Assembly (NCBI GenBank): GCA_045588675.1
Contig: JAZNER010000003.1
Span: 1 to 39,118, forward strand
Reading direction: 5' to 3'
Source: SVTX01 sp045588675
GTDB lineage: Bacteria; Bacillota; Clostridia; Oscillospirales; CAG-272
DNA: 39,118 bases
Shown: positions 29,590-36,965 of the stretch, one piece after another
Layout: each line of letters opens with the position of its first letter
Position numbering within the stretch: the stretch's first letter is position 1
Notes under the pieces: model-generated
The model's database searches: none
The model's input: the letters and a program-made list of their open reading frames with translations, nothing else
Told to the model about the DNA's origin: nothing
Made by a program: the position numbers and the translations under genes

Positions 29590-30014
29590 ATCACATAATC
29601 CTCCCCCGTCAGATCTTTATAACCCCTCAAAAGTGTTTCCCACTCCTCATCGCTTATCCTCGACTTGCCGACACCGAAAACGTGTTTTTCGTAAAGGTTC
29701 GCCATACACACTCGCAGATATTCTTTGTTGTGCCAATTCTTGAACGGATCAAGCTCGACTTGGTGTTCTCCAAACTCCCTAAATTCATCGGTCTGTTTCG
29801 GAAGCTTTCCATACCTATCCTCATATTTGATAGCATATTCCAAAAAATAGCCATATAAATCCGCTTTGGGATATTCCATAACTCTGTTAATCAAAAGGTG
29901 ATTTGTCTTTCCCCTATCACGAACATCTCGCATTATGGAAACAAGCTCCCTTAACTGCCCATCAAATTGAAGTTTAGGCAAAAACTCCAACAAATCAAGG
30001 TGCCACAACCTCAC
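29586..30014 (-). CDS. Pyrimidine-dimer DNA glycosylase-like protein (T4 endonuclease V type)
   Basis: This 142-residue protein begins (M)RLWHLDLLEFLPKLQFDGQ, then LRELVSIM. Arg22-Glu23 align with the catalytic Glu23 and neighbouring Arg of T4 DenV (known from DenV biochemistry). NHLLINRVMEYPKADLYGYF matches the family's His/Tyr-rich middle. The enzyme would cut at UV-induced cyclobutane dimers. The start is GTG 30014, eight bases after AGGAGG. It is a host-independent repair function in an early unit. The C-terminal half (FEFREFGEHQVELDP-like) differs from T4. Confidence 0.7.
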   Translation of the reverse strand: MRLWHLDLLEFLPKLQFDGQLRELVSIMRDVRDRGKTNHLLINRVMEYPKADLYGYFLEYAIKYEDRYGKLPKQTDEFREFGEHQVELDPFKNWHNKEYLRVCMANLYEKHVFGVGKSRISDEEWETLLRGYKDLTGEDYVI

Positions 30015-30017
30015 CGC

Positions 30018-30191
30018 TTACACCTCCTCGCACCTTAACGGCTCACCGTCCACCATAACGGTAAAATACTTTTTATCTTGATACTCAAACACACGGACAC
30101 GGAACAAACGCCCCATATTATCCTTTACCTCAAAATCCGCTTTCATTTTGCCGTATCGGAGCAAATCACGGAATAAATTTGTGTTTACCAT
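30018..30191 (-). CDS. Small hypothetical protein, 57 residues
   Basis: ATG 30191 follows GGGAGACA. It begins MVNTNLFRDLLRYGKMKADF and has VKDNMGRLFRVRVFEYQDKK then YFTVMVDGEPLRCEEV. It resembles a small beta protein that follows the pseudoknot 30210-30237, which lies 19 bases upstream of its start. Its stop is followed by the glycosylase start with AGGAGG in the overlap. Function unknown. Confidence 0.65.
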   Translation of the reverse strand: MVNTNLFRDLLRYGKMKADFEVKDNMGRLFRVRVFEYQDKKYFTVMVDGEPLRCEEV

Positions 30192-30209
30192 TGTCTCCCG
30201 TCTCTTTCC

Positions 30210-30237
30210 GTGGCGGTTTTGCCGCCGCCACTTCGGC
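30210..30237 (-). ncRNA. H-type RNA pseudoknot, copy B
   Basis: Minus-strand RNA reads GCCG-AA-GTGGCGG-CGGC-AAAA-CCGCCAC. GCCG pairs with CGGC and GTGGCGG with CCGCCAC in crossing order. Compared with copy A (24254-24283), three positions differ and each keeps pairing: one in stem 1 (A-T to G-C) and two in stem 2 (C-G to T-A, A-T to C-G). It lies 12 bases after the stop of 30250-30492 and 19 bases before the next ATG. Function inferred: translation control or RNA stability. Confidence 0.6.
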
Positions 30238-30249
30238 TTGATATGTCAA

Positions 30250-30492
30250 TTACTTATAAAACCAATATTCAGTTATGTGGCTTGCATCATTGTTTGCCCA
30301 ATAAACAACGGCTTTAGATGTTTCGTAACGCTTCATTCCCATAGGAACAAGTACATTTTCGATAAAGAACTTTGCTTTTTCCGCATCAATTTCCGAAACA
30401 GGAACAGAAATTTCCTTATCCTCGTGCCACATTCCATAAATGGTACTGTTGGTATACATTCTCTTAATTTCATACTTAACCGTGTTTGCCAT
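30250..30492 (-). CDS. Small hypothetical protein, 80 residues
   Basis: It begins MANTVKYEIKRMYTNSTIYG and has MWHEDKEISVPVSEIDAEKA, FFIENVLVPMG and VVYWANNDASHITEYWFYK. It is likely a compact alpha/beta fold with no motif I recognise. It is the first gene after the promoter at 30540-30568 and is followed by pseudoknot copy B. Its role may be host takeover, but there is no direct evidence. Confidence 0.6.
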   Translation of the reverse strand: MANTVKYEIKRMYTNSTIYGMWHEDKEISVPVSEIDAEKAKFFIENVLVPMGMKRYETSKAVVYWANNDASHITEYWFYK

Positions 30493-30539
30493 CTCAAATA
30501 CCTCTTTCTTTCTTGGGGTGTTCCCCTTACTGTGATTAT

Positions 30540-30568
30540 ATTATAACACATAAAAATCAAAATGTCAA
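30540..30568 (-). promoter_or_regulatory. Consensus sigma-70 promoter
   Basis: TTGACA (30563-30568), 17-base spacer, TATAAT (30540-30545) with upstream TG. Upstream A/T tracts (TTTTTGAAAAG) look like an UP element and resemble those near the promoter at 37944-37972. It serves 30492 to 28562. Confidence 0.85.
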
Positions 30569-30608
30569 TAGGTTTTTGAAAAGTTTTTGAAATATTTTTA
30601 ATATTTTT

Positions 30609-32378
30609 TTACAGAGGTAATTCGTCAAGGTCAGTTATATTTTCCCATTTCGGAGCAAAACAAGAATATTCTTTGTCCTCATACGGATTTGCGGTAACTC
30701 TCTTTGATTTTTCGCTGTAATACAATTTTATAGAATTTTCTCCAGTGAGGATTTTACCATTCAAGCGGTTTTTGGTAATCATCAGTTCACTATCGTGTTC
30801 CGTTCCGTCCTTTGCCCTTTGATAATTAAACACAAAAGAAACGGCATTTGTAATATCACTCGAACCGCTGACGGTATCGTTATCAAAATCTCCCTGCGTT
30901 TTCTTCGGGTGAGCCACAAGAATAATCGCAACATCGTACTGCTGTGCCAACTTTTCAAGGCTCTTGACAAAAGAGGACTGCTGACGGTATAGGTCGGTGT
31001 TTACATCACAATCCATAGCGGTCATAAGGTTGTCAATGCAAACGAGCTTTATGTCATATCGGCAAACACTGTCAATAATGACCTTCAAAAGTCCTTCATA
31101 CTCATTATCGGTAACGGCTGAATTATCGAAAATGAACGCCTTATCATAGTACCACTTGTTTATTGCCTTTACGGTATCATTGGTCAAATAATACTCATTG
31201 TCGCCATACTCGTTTTGCCGTGTAGATACGAACTTGTTTCCTGCAATCTGCAAATCAAGCCAATTCTTAAAGTGGTAGTTTGGCAGCTCTCCCGAATATA
31301 CAAATACCGCATTGTCCTGCTCTATTGCCTCTGCCACAATCTGCGACATAAAGGTTGACTTGCCCTCTCCACGCTTACCACTCAACAAAACAACGTGTCC
31401 TCTTAAAAATCCACCGCAAACACGATCTAACTGCCGTATTCCTGTTTTTATTTTCGGCAAGTCTGTGAGGTTTACCGCTTCAACATTTGCCAAACGCTTG
31501 ACATATTTCACCTCACGCAATTCGGCATTTTCTATCGCCTTAATTATGGCATCTTTGCCGTACTTCCGCAGAATGTCATTTGCATCTTTTTCACATAGGT
31601 AATCCTCGCATCTAACACATTTGACTTTTCCTTGTATTCTCTTTTCAAGCGTTTCAATGAGCGTTATTTTGCCTTTTTCATAATCGCCAAAAACAACGAT
31701 TTCCTCAAACTTGTTTATCCAATCCCAGCAATTAGCCAACCAAGTAAAGCCGAGCGCACCCGTGGGAACGCTGACCGCATTTTTGATACCGCACGAAGCC
31801 ACCGACAAACTGTCAATCTGTCCCTCTGTAATAACAAGCCGTGAAAAATCCTCACATTGAGCCATACCAAACAAAATCGGCATTGTGTCCTTTTCGCACC
31901 ATTCCTTGTTTTTGTCCTTTTCTTTGTCAAAATCCATTTTGCGATATTTGACAAACTGCATCACTCCCTGTTCATCATAGAACGGGAAAACCAAAATATT
32001 ATCATTGTCTTTCTGTACCGTGATTTTATAACGCTTTACTACATCGGCAGAAATGCCCCTCTTTTCAAGCCATTCAATAGCCTTTGGTTTACTCTCGATT
32101 TTCGGCTGTGGGAGCTTTCTATATTTCCTTTCCTGTTCATCGTCCAACTTAAAGCCAAAATCCCTTGCCAATTCCACAAAATGACCGTGATAATCGCAAC
32201 TCGCACGAAAACATTTGAACGCCCCCGTTTCAAGGTTTACCGAAAATGTTTCTTTATCTCCCCCGCCACCATTGCATTGAGGGCAATACTTGAAAAACAG
32301 CTCATTTCCTTTTTGTTTTACCTCTGCGCCTATAAAATTCGCAAAGTCCAAAACATCGTTTGACTTAAATTCATACAT
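30609..32378 (-). CDS. Primase-helicase (T7 gp4-like)
   Basis: This 589-residue protein has a zinc-binding primase start (YCPQCNGGGGDKETFSVN at about 31-48, CFRASC near 56-61). A TOPRIM core follows with ITEGQIDSLS (Glu185, Asp189) and FGDYEKG (Asp232). The DnaB-like helicase domain has the Walker A site SGKRGEGKST (333-342), CIDNLMTAM as Walker B region, and HPKKTQGDF. It unwinds the fork and primes the lagging strand. It is the last gene of the unit that begins with the leader RNA at 33253-33380. Confidence 0.9.
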   Translation of the reverse strand: MYEFKSNDVLDFANFIGAEVKQKGNELFFKYCPQCNGGGGDKETFSVNLETGAFKCFRASCDYHGHFVELARDFGFKLDDEQERKYRKLPQPKIESKPKAIEWLEKRGISADVVKRYKITVQKDNDNILVFPFYDEQGVMQFVKYRKMDFDKEKDKNKEWCEKDTMPILFGMAQCEDFSRLVITEGQIDSLSVASCGIKNAVSVPTGALGFTWLANCWDWINKFEEIVVFGDYEKGKITLIETLEKRIQGKVKCVRCEDYLCEKDANDILRKYGKDAIIKAIENAELREVKYVKRLANVEAVNLTDLPKIKTGIRQLDRVCGGFLRGHVVLLSGKRGEGKSTFMSQIVAEAIEQDNAVFVYSGELPNYHFKNWLDLQIAGNKFVSTRQNEYGDNEYYLTNDTVKAINKWYYDKAFIFDNSAVTDNEYEGLLKVIIDSVCRYDIKLVCIDNLMTAMDCDVNTDLYRQQSSFVKSLEKLAQQYDVAIILVAHPKKTQGDFDNDTVSGSSDITNAVSFVFNYQRAKDGTEHDSELMITKNRLNGKILTGENSIKLYYSEKSKRVTANPYEDKEYSCFAPKWENITDLDELPL

Positions 32379-32391
32379 TTTCGTTCACCCC

Positions 32392-33057
32392 TCAATTATT
32401 ATGTTTGCTCAACTTAAAATCTATAATCGGATACCCCGCATCATTCAACGGCTTTCCACTCAAATCAAATTGCTTCCCATTTTTTACCAAAAACTGAATT
32501 CCCGAATTTTCGTGAATGAAGATTTCAGAGCCATCGCCCGAAAGGGCAACCGCCCCTCTTTTATTTTCTTCTTTTCCTTCTTTACATTCTTTATTTCTTT
32601 TGTTGTGTTCGGTTTGCCGTTGCTTTGCCGTTGCTGTGCTGTCCGCTTTGCTGTTTGATTTGCCGTTGTTTTGCTGTTTATTTTGCTGTTCGGTTTGCTG
32701 TTGCATCGGTGTAATATCAATCGTAAATTTCGGAAAATCGCTTTGATATTTCAACCAATTTTCAACGGTTATAATGGAATATCTGTTGTTCGACTTGACC
32801 GTGATATTGCCGAGCGACTTCAAGATGTTTGTGGCACGGTAAATTTTACCCTCCGACATTCCAATTTGCTGTGAAAGCTTCTGCCGTCCTGTTATGATTT
32901 GTCCTCGCTTCAATGGTATAACTTTTCCAAGATATACAACATCGTGGTCATCATAAGCCACGTTACACAAAAGCCAAATCCACACCTTTAACACATCGGC
33001 ATCGGTGAAAACCGCACTATCAATTATAGAACGGTGTAATTTTATCCAACCTTCCAT
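32392..33057 (-). CDS. Helix-turn-helix replication protein (DnaD/replisome-organiser type)
   Basis: About 221 residues from ATG 33057 (AGGGAG six bases upstream). It begins MEGWIKLHRSIIDSAVFTDA and has VWIWLLCNVAYDDHDVVY, a common start of phage winged-helix replication initiators. PLKRGQIITGRQKLSQQIGM then SEGKIYRATNILKSLGNITV form the helix-turn-helix. A Gln/Asn/Lys-rich disordered linker leads to a small C-terminal part. It probably binds the origin and loads the primase-helicase encoded next. Confidence 0.8.
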   Translation of the reverse strand: MEGWIKLHRSIIDSAVFTDADVLKVWIWLLCNVAYDDHDVVYLGKVIPLKRGQIITGRQKLSQQIGMSEGKIYRATNILKSLGNITVKSNNRYSIITVENWLKYQSDFPKFTIDITPMQQQTEQQNKQQNNGKSNSKADSTATAKQRQTEHNKRNKECKEGKEENKRGAVALSGDGSEIFIHENSGIQFLVKNGKQFDLSGKPLNDAGYPIIDFKLSKHNN

Positions 33058-33058
33058 T

Positions 33059-33235
33059 TTATTCTCCCTTCGCTTCATACGGATATACAATAGCGATATA
33101 TCCACCGCATACGCATTGTTTTACTGTTTCCATCAACACATCTTCCTTGACTATAAATGTCAAAGTCAAATCATTTGGCTCTTGACCGCAGAAAAAGTCC
33201 TGCGGATTATGGATTGCGATAACTTGAAAATACAT
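33059..33235 (-). CDS. Small protein at the head of the replication operon, 58 residues
   Basis: ATG 33235 follows AAAGGAG. It begins MYFQVIAIHNPQDFFCGQEP and has NDLTLTFIVKEDVLMETVKQ, then CVCGGYIAIVYPYEAKGE. No family known to me; the beta-alpha pattern suggests a compact fold. It is the first gene after the terminator in the leader RNA, so its expression depends on read-through. Its last codons overlap the ribosome site of the replication gene. Confidence 0.65.
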   Translation of the reverse strand: MYFQVIAIHNPQDFFCGQEPNDLTLTFIVKEDVLMETVKQCVCGGYIAIVYPYEAKGE

Positions 33236-33252
33236 ATAAAATTCTCCTTTGT

Positions 33253-33380
33253 GGTATAAAAAAGCCTTACATCTTCCAAGGGTAGTAGCAGTACCCCCGA
33301 AAAACATAAGGCTTTTCCGAGTTGTTATTGATTTACAGAACTGCTGTCAGCCTGCTACTCCAACAACAACTCTATTTGCA
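33253..33380 (-). ncRNA. Leader RNA or small RNA with two hairpins and a loop-loop match
   Basis: It begins at the promoter 33387-33415 and ends in a T tract. Hairpin 1: a 12-bp stem (GAGTTGTTGTTG with CAATAACAACTC, 33361-33372 with 33319-33330) with a 30-base loop. Hairpin 2: a 25-bp stem (33292-33316 with 33260-33284) with no bulges and a 7-base loop, CTGCTAC, then TTTTTT. That loop is perfectly complementary to GTAGCAG in loop 1. Six pairs in hairpin 2 are G-U in minus-strand RNA and would be A-C on the plus strand. It lies directly before the replication operon. Confidence 0.75.
33255..33316 (-). terminator. 25-bp intrinsic terminator hairpin in the replication leader
   Basis: AAAAGCCTTA and TAAGGCTTTT close a long stem through to GGGGGTA/TACCCTT at the apex, followed by a run of six T on the minus strand. 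It sits between the promoter and the first gene (33235), so it would act as an attenuator or as the 3' end of a small RNA. Confidence 0.8.
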
Positions 33381-33386
33381 TATATT

Positions 33387-33415
33387 ATTATACCACACTT
33401 CCCCCTATTTGTCAA
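33387..33415 (-). promoter_or_regulatory. Consensus sigma-70 promoter for the leader RNA/replication genes
   Basis: TTGACA (33410-33415), 17-base spacer, TATAAT (33387-33392) with upstream TG. It lies just after the stop of 33430-33705. Confidence 0.85.
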
Positions 33416-33429
33416 GAGGGAATTTCAAA

Positions 33430-33705
33430 TTATTTTGTCCAATCAATCGCTTGACCGCACTCGTTGCAAAAACCGTCTGTAAAATATTCCGTTTCCTCGG
33501 TACTCCAATTAAATATTCCGTGTGAAACGGACATATCGCAACAAGGACAATAAAAACTGCAACCTTTTTCTACCGGCTTTTTGGGATTTCGCTTTTTTAA
33601 CGCTTCTAATATAATTTCCTTTTGCTCTTTGGCTTCTATAACACAATTTGCAGGAAAAGCCAATGAAGCATCAAATAAACTTATCAATATTTCTATTTCG
33701 CTCAT
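33430..33705 (-). CDS. Small zinc-ribbon protein, 91 residues
   Basis: It starts at ATG 33705 overlapping the preceding stop (ATGA). It begins MSEIEILISLFDASLAFPAN. The C-terminal half has FYCPCCDMSVSHGIFNWSTE and DGFCNECGQAIDWTK, a two-knuckle CxxC...CxxC ribbon. It is common in phage early regions, function unknown. It is the last gene before the promoter at 33387-33415. Confidence 0.65.
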   Translation of the reverse strand: MSEIEILISLFDASLAFPANCVIEAKEQKEIILEALKKRNPKKPVEKGCSFYCPCCDMSVSHGIFNWSTEETEYFTDGFCNECGQAIDWTK

Positions 33706-33815
33706 AGCTTCAACTTCCTCGCCAACGCCTTAACCCTACGCTCATATTCTTCTGCCGATTTCGCCGTTCGTGCGATTTCTGCCTTGATGCGGTCATATAC
33801 TGCATATTTATTCAT
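33702..33815 (-). CDS. Micro-protein, 37 residues
   Basis: ATG 33815 follows GAGGCGGACA. It begins MNKYAVYDRIKAEIARTAKS and has EEYERRVKALARKLKL, a single basic amphipathic helix. It overlaps both neighbours by a few bases. Function unknown; the helix could bind nucleic acid. Confidence 0.5.
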   Translation of the reverse strand: MNKYAVYDRIKAEIARTAKSAEEYERRVKALARKLKL

Positions 33816-33984
33816 TGTCCGCCTCGCTTTCAAGCCATTTACTCATACCCGAATATCTGCACCCCGCTTCGCAAAACTCTCTTGCAGGGCATCTATTGTC
33901 GCAACAATCGGCACACATACGGTTACAAATAAATTCCGCCAATTCCTCAACGCTCATTTGCTTTATCTTTTCAAAGTTTGTCAT
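33808..33984 (-). CDS. Small Cys-rich phage protein, 58 residues
   Basis: Start at ATG 33984 (GGAGG upstream). It begins MTNFEKIKQMSVEELAEFIC and has NRMCADCCDNRCPAREFCEA then KWLESEADNE. The N-terminal helix plus a Cys cluster is typical of conserved Clostridia phage proteins whose function is unknown. Its start lies inside the end of the ERCC4 nuclease gene. Confidence 0.65.
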   Translation of the reverse strand: MTNFEKIKQMSVEELAEFICNRMCADCCDNRCPAREFCEAGCRYSGMSKWLESEADNE

Positions 33985-34429
33985 TTTCGCCCTCCAAGAT
34001 TTCAATTATTCGCCTTGCCGTGCTTCGCTTATCACAGAATAAAAAGTTTACTCCCCACGAAATGTGAACTCTATAAATCTCGTTCATCAAGTCACGCCCA
34101 CTCACACCGCTATATTTATCCGTCCACTTTGCGACATCTTCAATGGACTTGATTTGTCCTCCGTGTTCGACAAGCACAAACAATTTGATTTTCTGCTCTC
34201 TTGCCCTGCGCACCTCTTTCCAAAAACGGCTGTGGTCTTTGGCATTCATAAGGTTTTTTGACAACTCTTGCAGATTTCTTTTTCGGTCAACACTGATTTG
34301 CGGTTTGCCCTCGATTTGATAATCTCCGACATCAAGTTTACGGATTTCGTATTCAATACCGTGTTTGTCAAAATATGCTTTTATGTGTTCATTCTTGCGT
34401 TCTCTTGTATCAAATATATATCGGCTCAT
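33971..34429 (-). CDS. ERCC4-type nuclease
   Basis: About 152 residues from ATG 34429. It has FDTRERKN (Asp7, Glu10), RKLDVGDYQIEGKPQISVDR with Asp36 and the VDRKR catalytic core, and EVRRAREQKIKLFVLVEHGG. These match the ERCC4/XPF nuclease domain (DTRE...GDY...VDRKR). It likely cuts branched or flapped DNA during recombination-dependent replication or resolves forks. It lies among SSB, annealing protein and exonuclease genes, which supports a recombination role. Confidence 0.85.
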   Translation of the reverse strand: MSRYIFDTRERKNEHIKAYFDKHGIEYEIRKLDVGDYQIEGKPQISVDRKRNLQELSKNLMNAKDHSRFWKEVRRAREQKIKLFVLVEHGGQIKSIEDVAKWTDKYSGVSGRDLMNEIYRVHISWGVNFLFCDKRSTARRIIEILEGENDKL

Positions 34430-34465
34430 AAAATCCCCCACAATGTCCCAAATTTGCCCTATGTC

Positions 34466-34514
34466 GCGTTTTTATGGAATAGGAGTACAACTATACCCCC
34501 ACACCACAAAACGC
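34466..34514 (-). other. Structured intercistronic RNA hairpin
   Basis: GCGTTTT/AAAACGC, GTGG/CCAT (after a bulged A) and GGGGTA/TACTCC stack into a long hairpin between the SSB and nuclease genes on the minus strand. Several pairs are G-U and fit RNA of that strand only. No U tract follows. Possible regulatory or stability role. Confidence 0.45.
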
Positions 34515-34536
34515 CTTAAAACACGCTTGAAACGGC

Positions 34537-34926
34537 TCAAAACGGAAGGTCATCATCTGGCGCAATTTCTTCCATCTTCGGTGCTGAACTTGTCGGGGCA
34601 GAATTACCGCCATTGTCCGACTTGCTACCGCAGAAATGCACCTTTTCAACATCACAGATAGTTCTGCTCTGTGTCTGTCCATCTTTTTCCCATTGTTCAG
34701 TAACCATTTTGCCCTCAACAATGAGTTCGCTACCTTTTTTGAAATATTTGCTTAAAAATTCGGCAGTCTGTCGCCAAGTCTTGCAACGAAGGAAGCACTT
34801 TGTTTCGACTTCCTTGTATTTTTCGCTCCAAGCGACTGTAAATTCTGTGAATGATACACCGCTTTGCGTTTGTTTTAATTCAATATCGGCGGTCAACCTT
34901 CCTTGATATTCTAATTTGTTCAGCAT
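34537..34926 (-). CDS. ssb: Single-stranded DNA-binding protein
   Basis: This 129-residue protein begins MLNKLEYQGRLTADIELKQT (OB-fold first strands) and has SFTEFTVAWSEKYKEVETKC then FLRCKTWRQTAEFLSKYFKK. KGSELIVEGKMVTEQWEKDG follows. The tail ends in PDDDLPF, the acidic tip that binds partner proteins. It coats single-stranded DNA at the fork and during recombination. It follows the annealing protein gene by 3 bp. Confidence 0.95.
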   Translation of the reverse strand: MLNKLEYQGRLTADIELKQTQSGVSFTEFTVAWSEKYKEVETKCFLRCKTWRQTAEFLSKYFKKGSELIVEGKMVTEQWEKDGQTQSRTICDVEKVHFCGSKSDNGGNSAPTSSAPKMEEIAPDDDLPF

Positions 34927-34929
34927 TGT

Positions 34930-35775
34930 TTATTCTCCTTTCAACGCATCCGTCAAATCCGATGCCACTTTTTCTGCCTCAAACCATTCTGCGATTTTGC
35001 TCTCGCCCTGCTTGATAGCGTTGTAAATTCCGATATAATCCGTAAAATCATCAATGGTCATAGTGTCAACCTTGCGACCGAGCCTCTTTTCGATCTGCTC
35101 CTGTGTAACACCGATTTTGCCAAAAGCAACAATCATCTTTTTTACACGGTCAATCAACGGCTCGTCATTGTTTCCTGCAAGTGTCTTTTTGCACTCATTG
35201 ATAGCCATATCAACAAGGTCTGTCGGCAAAATTGCAAGAATACGGCTTCTCAAACGCCTTGCACCCATATTGGCGTTGATTTCGTAAATATCACGCTGAC
35301 TTGTCAAAATCTTTGCTTTACCGCCTACCTCACGGATATGCGGATTTGTGAAGTTTTGAACGCTCTGCGCATTTGTTTCCAAATCCCAAGCGTAAGCCTG
35401 CATCTCGCTCTTTCCCTCGTCCTGTGAAAGTTCTTTGATACCGTAGTCAATATTACCCCAACATCTCGCCAATTCCTCTGCAAAACGGATGGTCGGACCG
35501 CTGACAGTTCCACCGCCTCTGTTATAGGAATAAAACGCCTTTTCTGCGATACCCTTACGCTGACAAGCCTGTGCTACACGGTTATAAGCCTGTACCTCGT
35601 CACGAGGGAAACGCTTTGCGATAACGAGCTTTCCCTGTGCCTCTGCTATTGCTCTGCTTGCTTCAATAGCAACTGTGCCTTGATTGATGTTGTCTAACTG
35701 TGCCATTACACCGCTATTCATAGGCGGGATATTCGGCATCTGCTGTTCCTGTACGATGATTTCGTTGTTTTCCAT
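34930..35775 (-). CDS. Putative recombination/annealing protein of unknown subtype
   Basis: This 281-residue protein lies between the RecE-type exonuclease region and SSB, where single-strand annealing proteins are usually encoded. It has AIEASRAIAEAQGKLVIAKR, FPRDEVQAYNRVAQACQRKG, GGGTVSGPTIRFAEELARCW and NANMGARRLRSRILAILPTD. This is a common phage family I associate with RecT/annealing-type functions; the motif set is not that of classical RecT, Erf or Rad52. A core SSAP role fits best, but an alternative replication function is possible. Confidence 0.6.
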   Translation of the reverse strand: MENNEIIVQEQQMPNIPPMNSGVMAQLDNINQGTVAIEASRAIAEAQGKLVIAKRFPRDEVQAYNRVAQACQRKGIAEKAFYSYNRGGGTVSGPTIRFAEELARCWGNIDYGIKELSQDEGKSEMQAYAWDLETNAQSVQNFTNPHIREVGGKAKILTSQRDIYEINANMGARRLRSRILAILPTDLVDMAINECKKTLAGNNDEPLIDRVKKMIVAFGKIGVTQEQIEKRLGRKVDTMTIDDFTDYIGIYNAIKQGESKIAEWFEAEKVASDLTDALKGE

Positions 35776-35785
35776 TTTTCATACC

Positions 35786-36142
35786 TCATTCTTTCTTTAA
35801 CAAGATTATTCTTGTATATTTTTCAATTATAGGATATAACTCTTTTATAAAAGCATTACAAAAAGATATTTCTTCTTTTGTCATTTGTTTTACTTTCGGC
35901 TTTGGTTTTGTGGTTAAATATTTGCTTTCATCGTATGGTCGTGTCTTTTCTTCTATCGTCAGCATTCTTATTGCAAGACTTCTCAATTCGGGCGATATTA
36001 CTTGACCGAGAGAATAATTGCTGTACTTTTCATTGTCAAAAGAATTATAATCAGAAAAATCAAGGTGATTGCCTTCTTTCAATTGTTTTAATTCAGCCAT
36101 TTTCAAGGCTATTTCTGCTTCAAGTTCTGCAATTCTATCCAT
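35786..36142 (-). CDS. Hypothetical helical protein, 118 residues
   Basis: Start at ATG 36142 (GTGGAG upstream), overlapping the exonuclease stop as TAATG. It begins MDRIAELEAEIALKMAELKQ, a coiled coil, followed by FSDYNSFDNEKYSNYSLGQV and a Lys-rich tail with KQMTKEEISFCNAFIKELYP. No family recognised. The position between exonuclease and annealing protein suggests a helper in recombination. Confidence 0.6.
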   Translation of the reverse strand: MDRIAELEAEIALKMAELKQLKEGNHLDFSDYNSFDNEKYSNYSLGQVISPELRSLAIRMLTIEEKTRPYDESKYLTTKPKPKVKQMTKEEISFCNAFIKELYPIIEKYTRIILLKKE

Positions 36143-36939
36143 TACTCCACCTCTTTCGCTAAATATGCAGGAAGTGCTAAATTGTTTATTTGATTGAATT
36201 TTCCGAGATAGCCGTACCAATTATCTGTAACCTTGCAATCGTGATAAATACCCAAATACTCACGGAAAAGGTCATAGCCTCTGCGAATAAGCAATTTGTC
36301 AGCCTGTAAAACATTGATTGCGTATGGCGGTTTCTTTTCAATAGCAATAAACACAAATAACGGTTCTCTGCCTGTGTTGACTTTTACACCCTCGGTATAA
36401 TATGCGGATTGAAAATCATATCCGTATTTTATGGCTGACCGCATAAAAGCCTCTGTTTCTGCGTTGTCGGTTGATTTCAAGTCAACGATTATAATATTTT
36501 CGCCAACCTCTGTCAACACATCTGTTCGGCATTTACATTCTTCGCCTGTCATTTCATCCGTCCAAAATAACGGTTTTTCTTTTTCGCCTTTGAGTAGTTT
36601 CTTGACAAACTCGTTTCTGTTCAACGCATCGCACATAGCCGTTGCTTGTTCGACCATATCAACCGATACAATGGTTTTGCCCTCTGACGTTGCTTCAAAC
36701 TCCGCAAACGCTTCTTTACCCGCTTTTGTCCGTCTGTCAACATTCGGCATAACTGCGAACTGTTCCCAAACCATTTCGGGTTGCAACGCCATAGCGTGAA
36801 ATAGTTGACCGAATACAAGCGCAGGTGTCGGTTCTTCGGGGTGTTCTCGGTAATACTTGAATTTTTCGGGACTTTCCGATATTTTAAAAAGTTCCGACCT
36901 GCTTATTGCAGGGTGATTTCTGTACTCCTGTTCTGTCAT
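36142..36939 (-). CDS. RecE/exonuclease VIII-type PDDEXK nuclease
   Basis: This 265-residue protein begins MTEQEYRNHPAISRSELFKI, has FGQLFHAMAL (His48), and the catalytic core CRTDVLTEVGENIIIVDLKS with Asp140 and Asp153-x-Lys155. QSAYYTEGV lies near 177-185. This is the DUF3799/RecE C-terminal pattern: a 5'-3' double-strand exonuclease that makes 3' tails for the annealing protein. It fits the neighbouring genes. The start ATG 36939 lacks a very strong ribosome site. Confidence 0.85.
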   Translation of the reverse strand: MTEQEYRNHPAISRSELFKISESPEKFKYYREHPEEPTPALVFGQLFHAMALQPEMVWEQFAVMPNVDRRTKAGKEAFAEFEATSEGKTIVSVDMVEQATAMCDALNRNEFVKKLLKGEKEKPLFWTDEMTGEECKCRTDVLTEVGENIIIVDLKSTDNAETEAFMRSAIKYGYDFQSAYYTEGVKVNTGREPLFVFIAIEKKPPYAINVLQADKLLIRRGYDLFREYLGIYHDCKVTDNWYGYLGKFNQINNLALPAYLAKEVE

Positions 36940-36965
36940 TTTTGCCTCATTCTTTCTTTTTGTTT

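Noticed and set aside
33253..33316. Reading the 25-bp hairpin as a plus-strand terminator
   Set aside because: Six pairs become A-C mismatches in plus-strand RNA, while all pair in minus-strand RNA; no plus-strand genes are supported.
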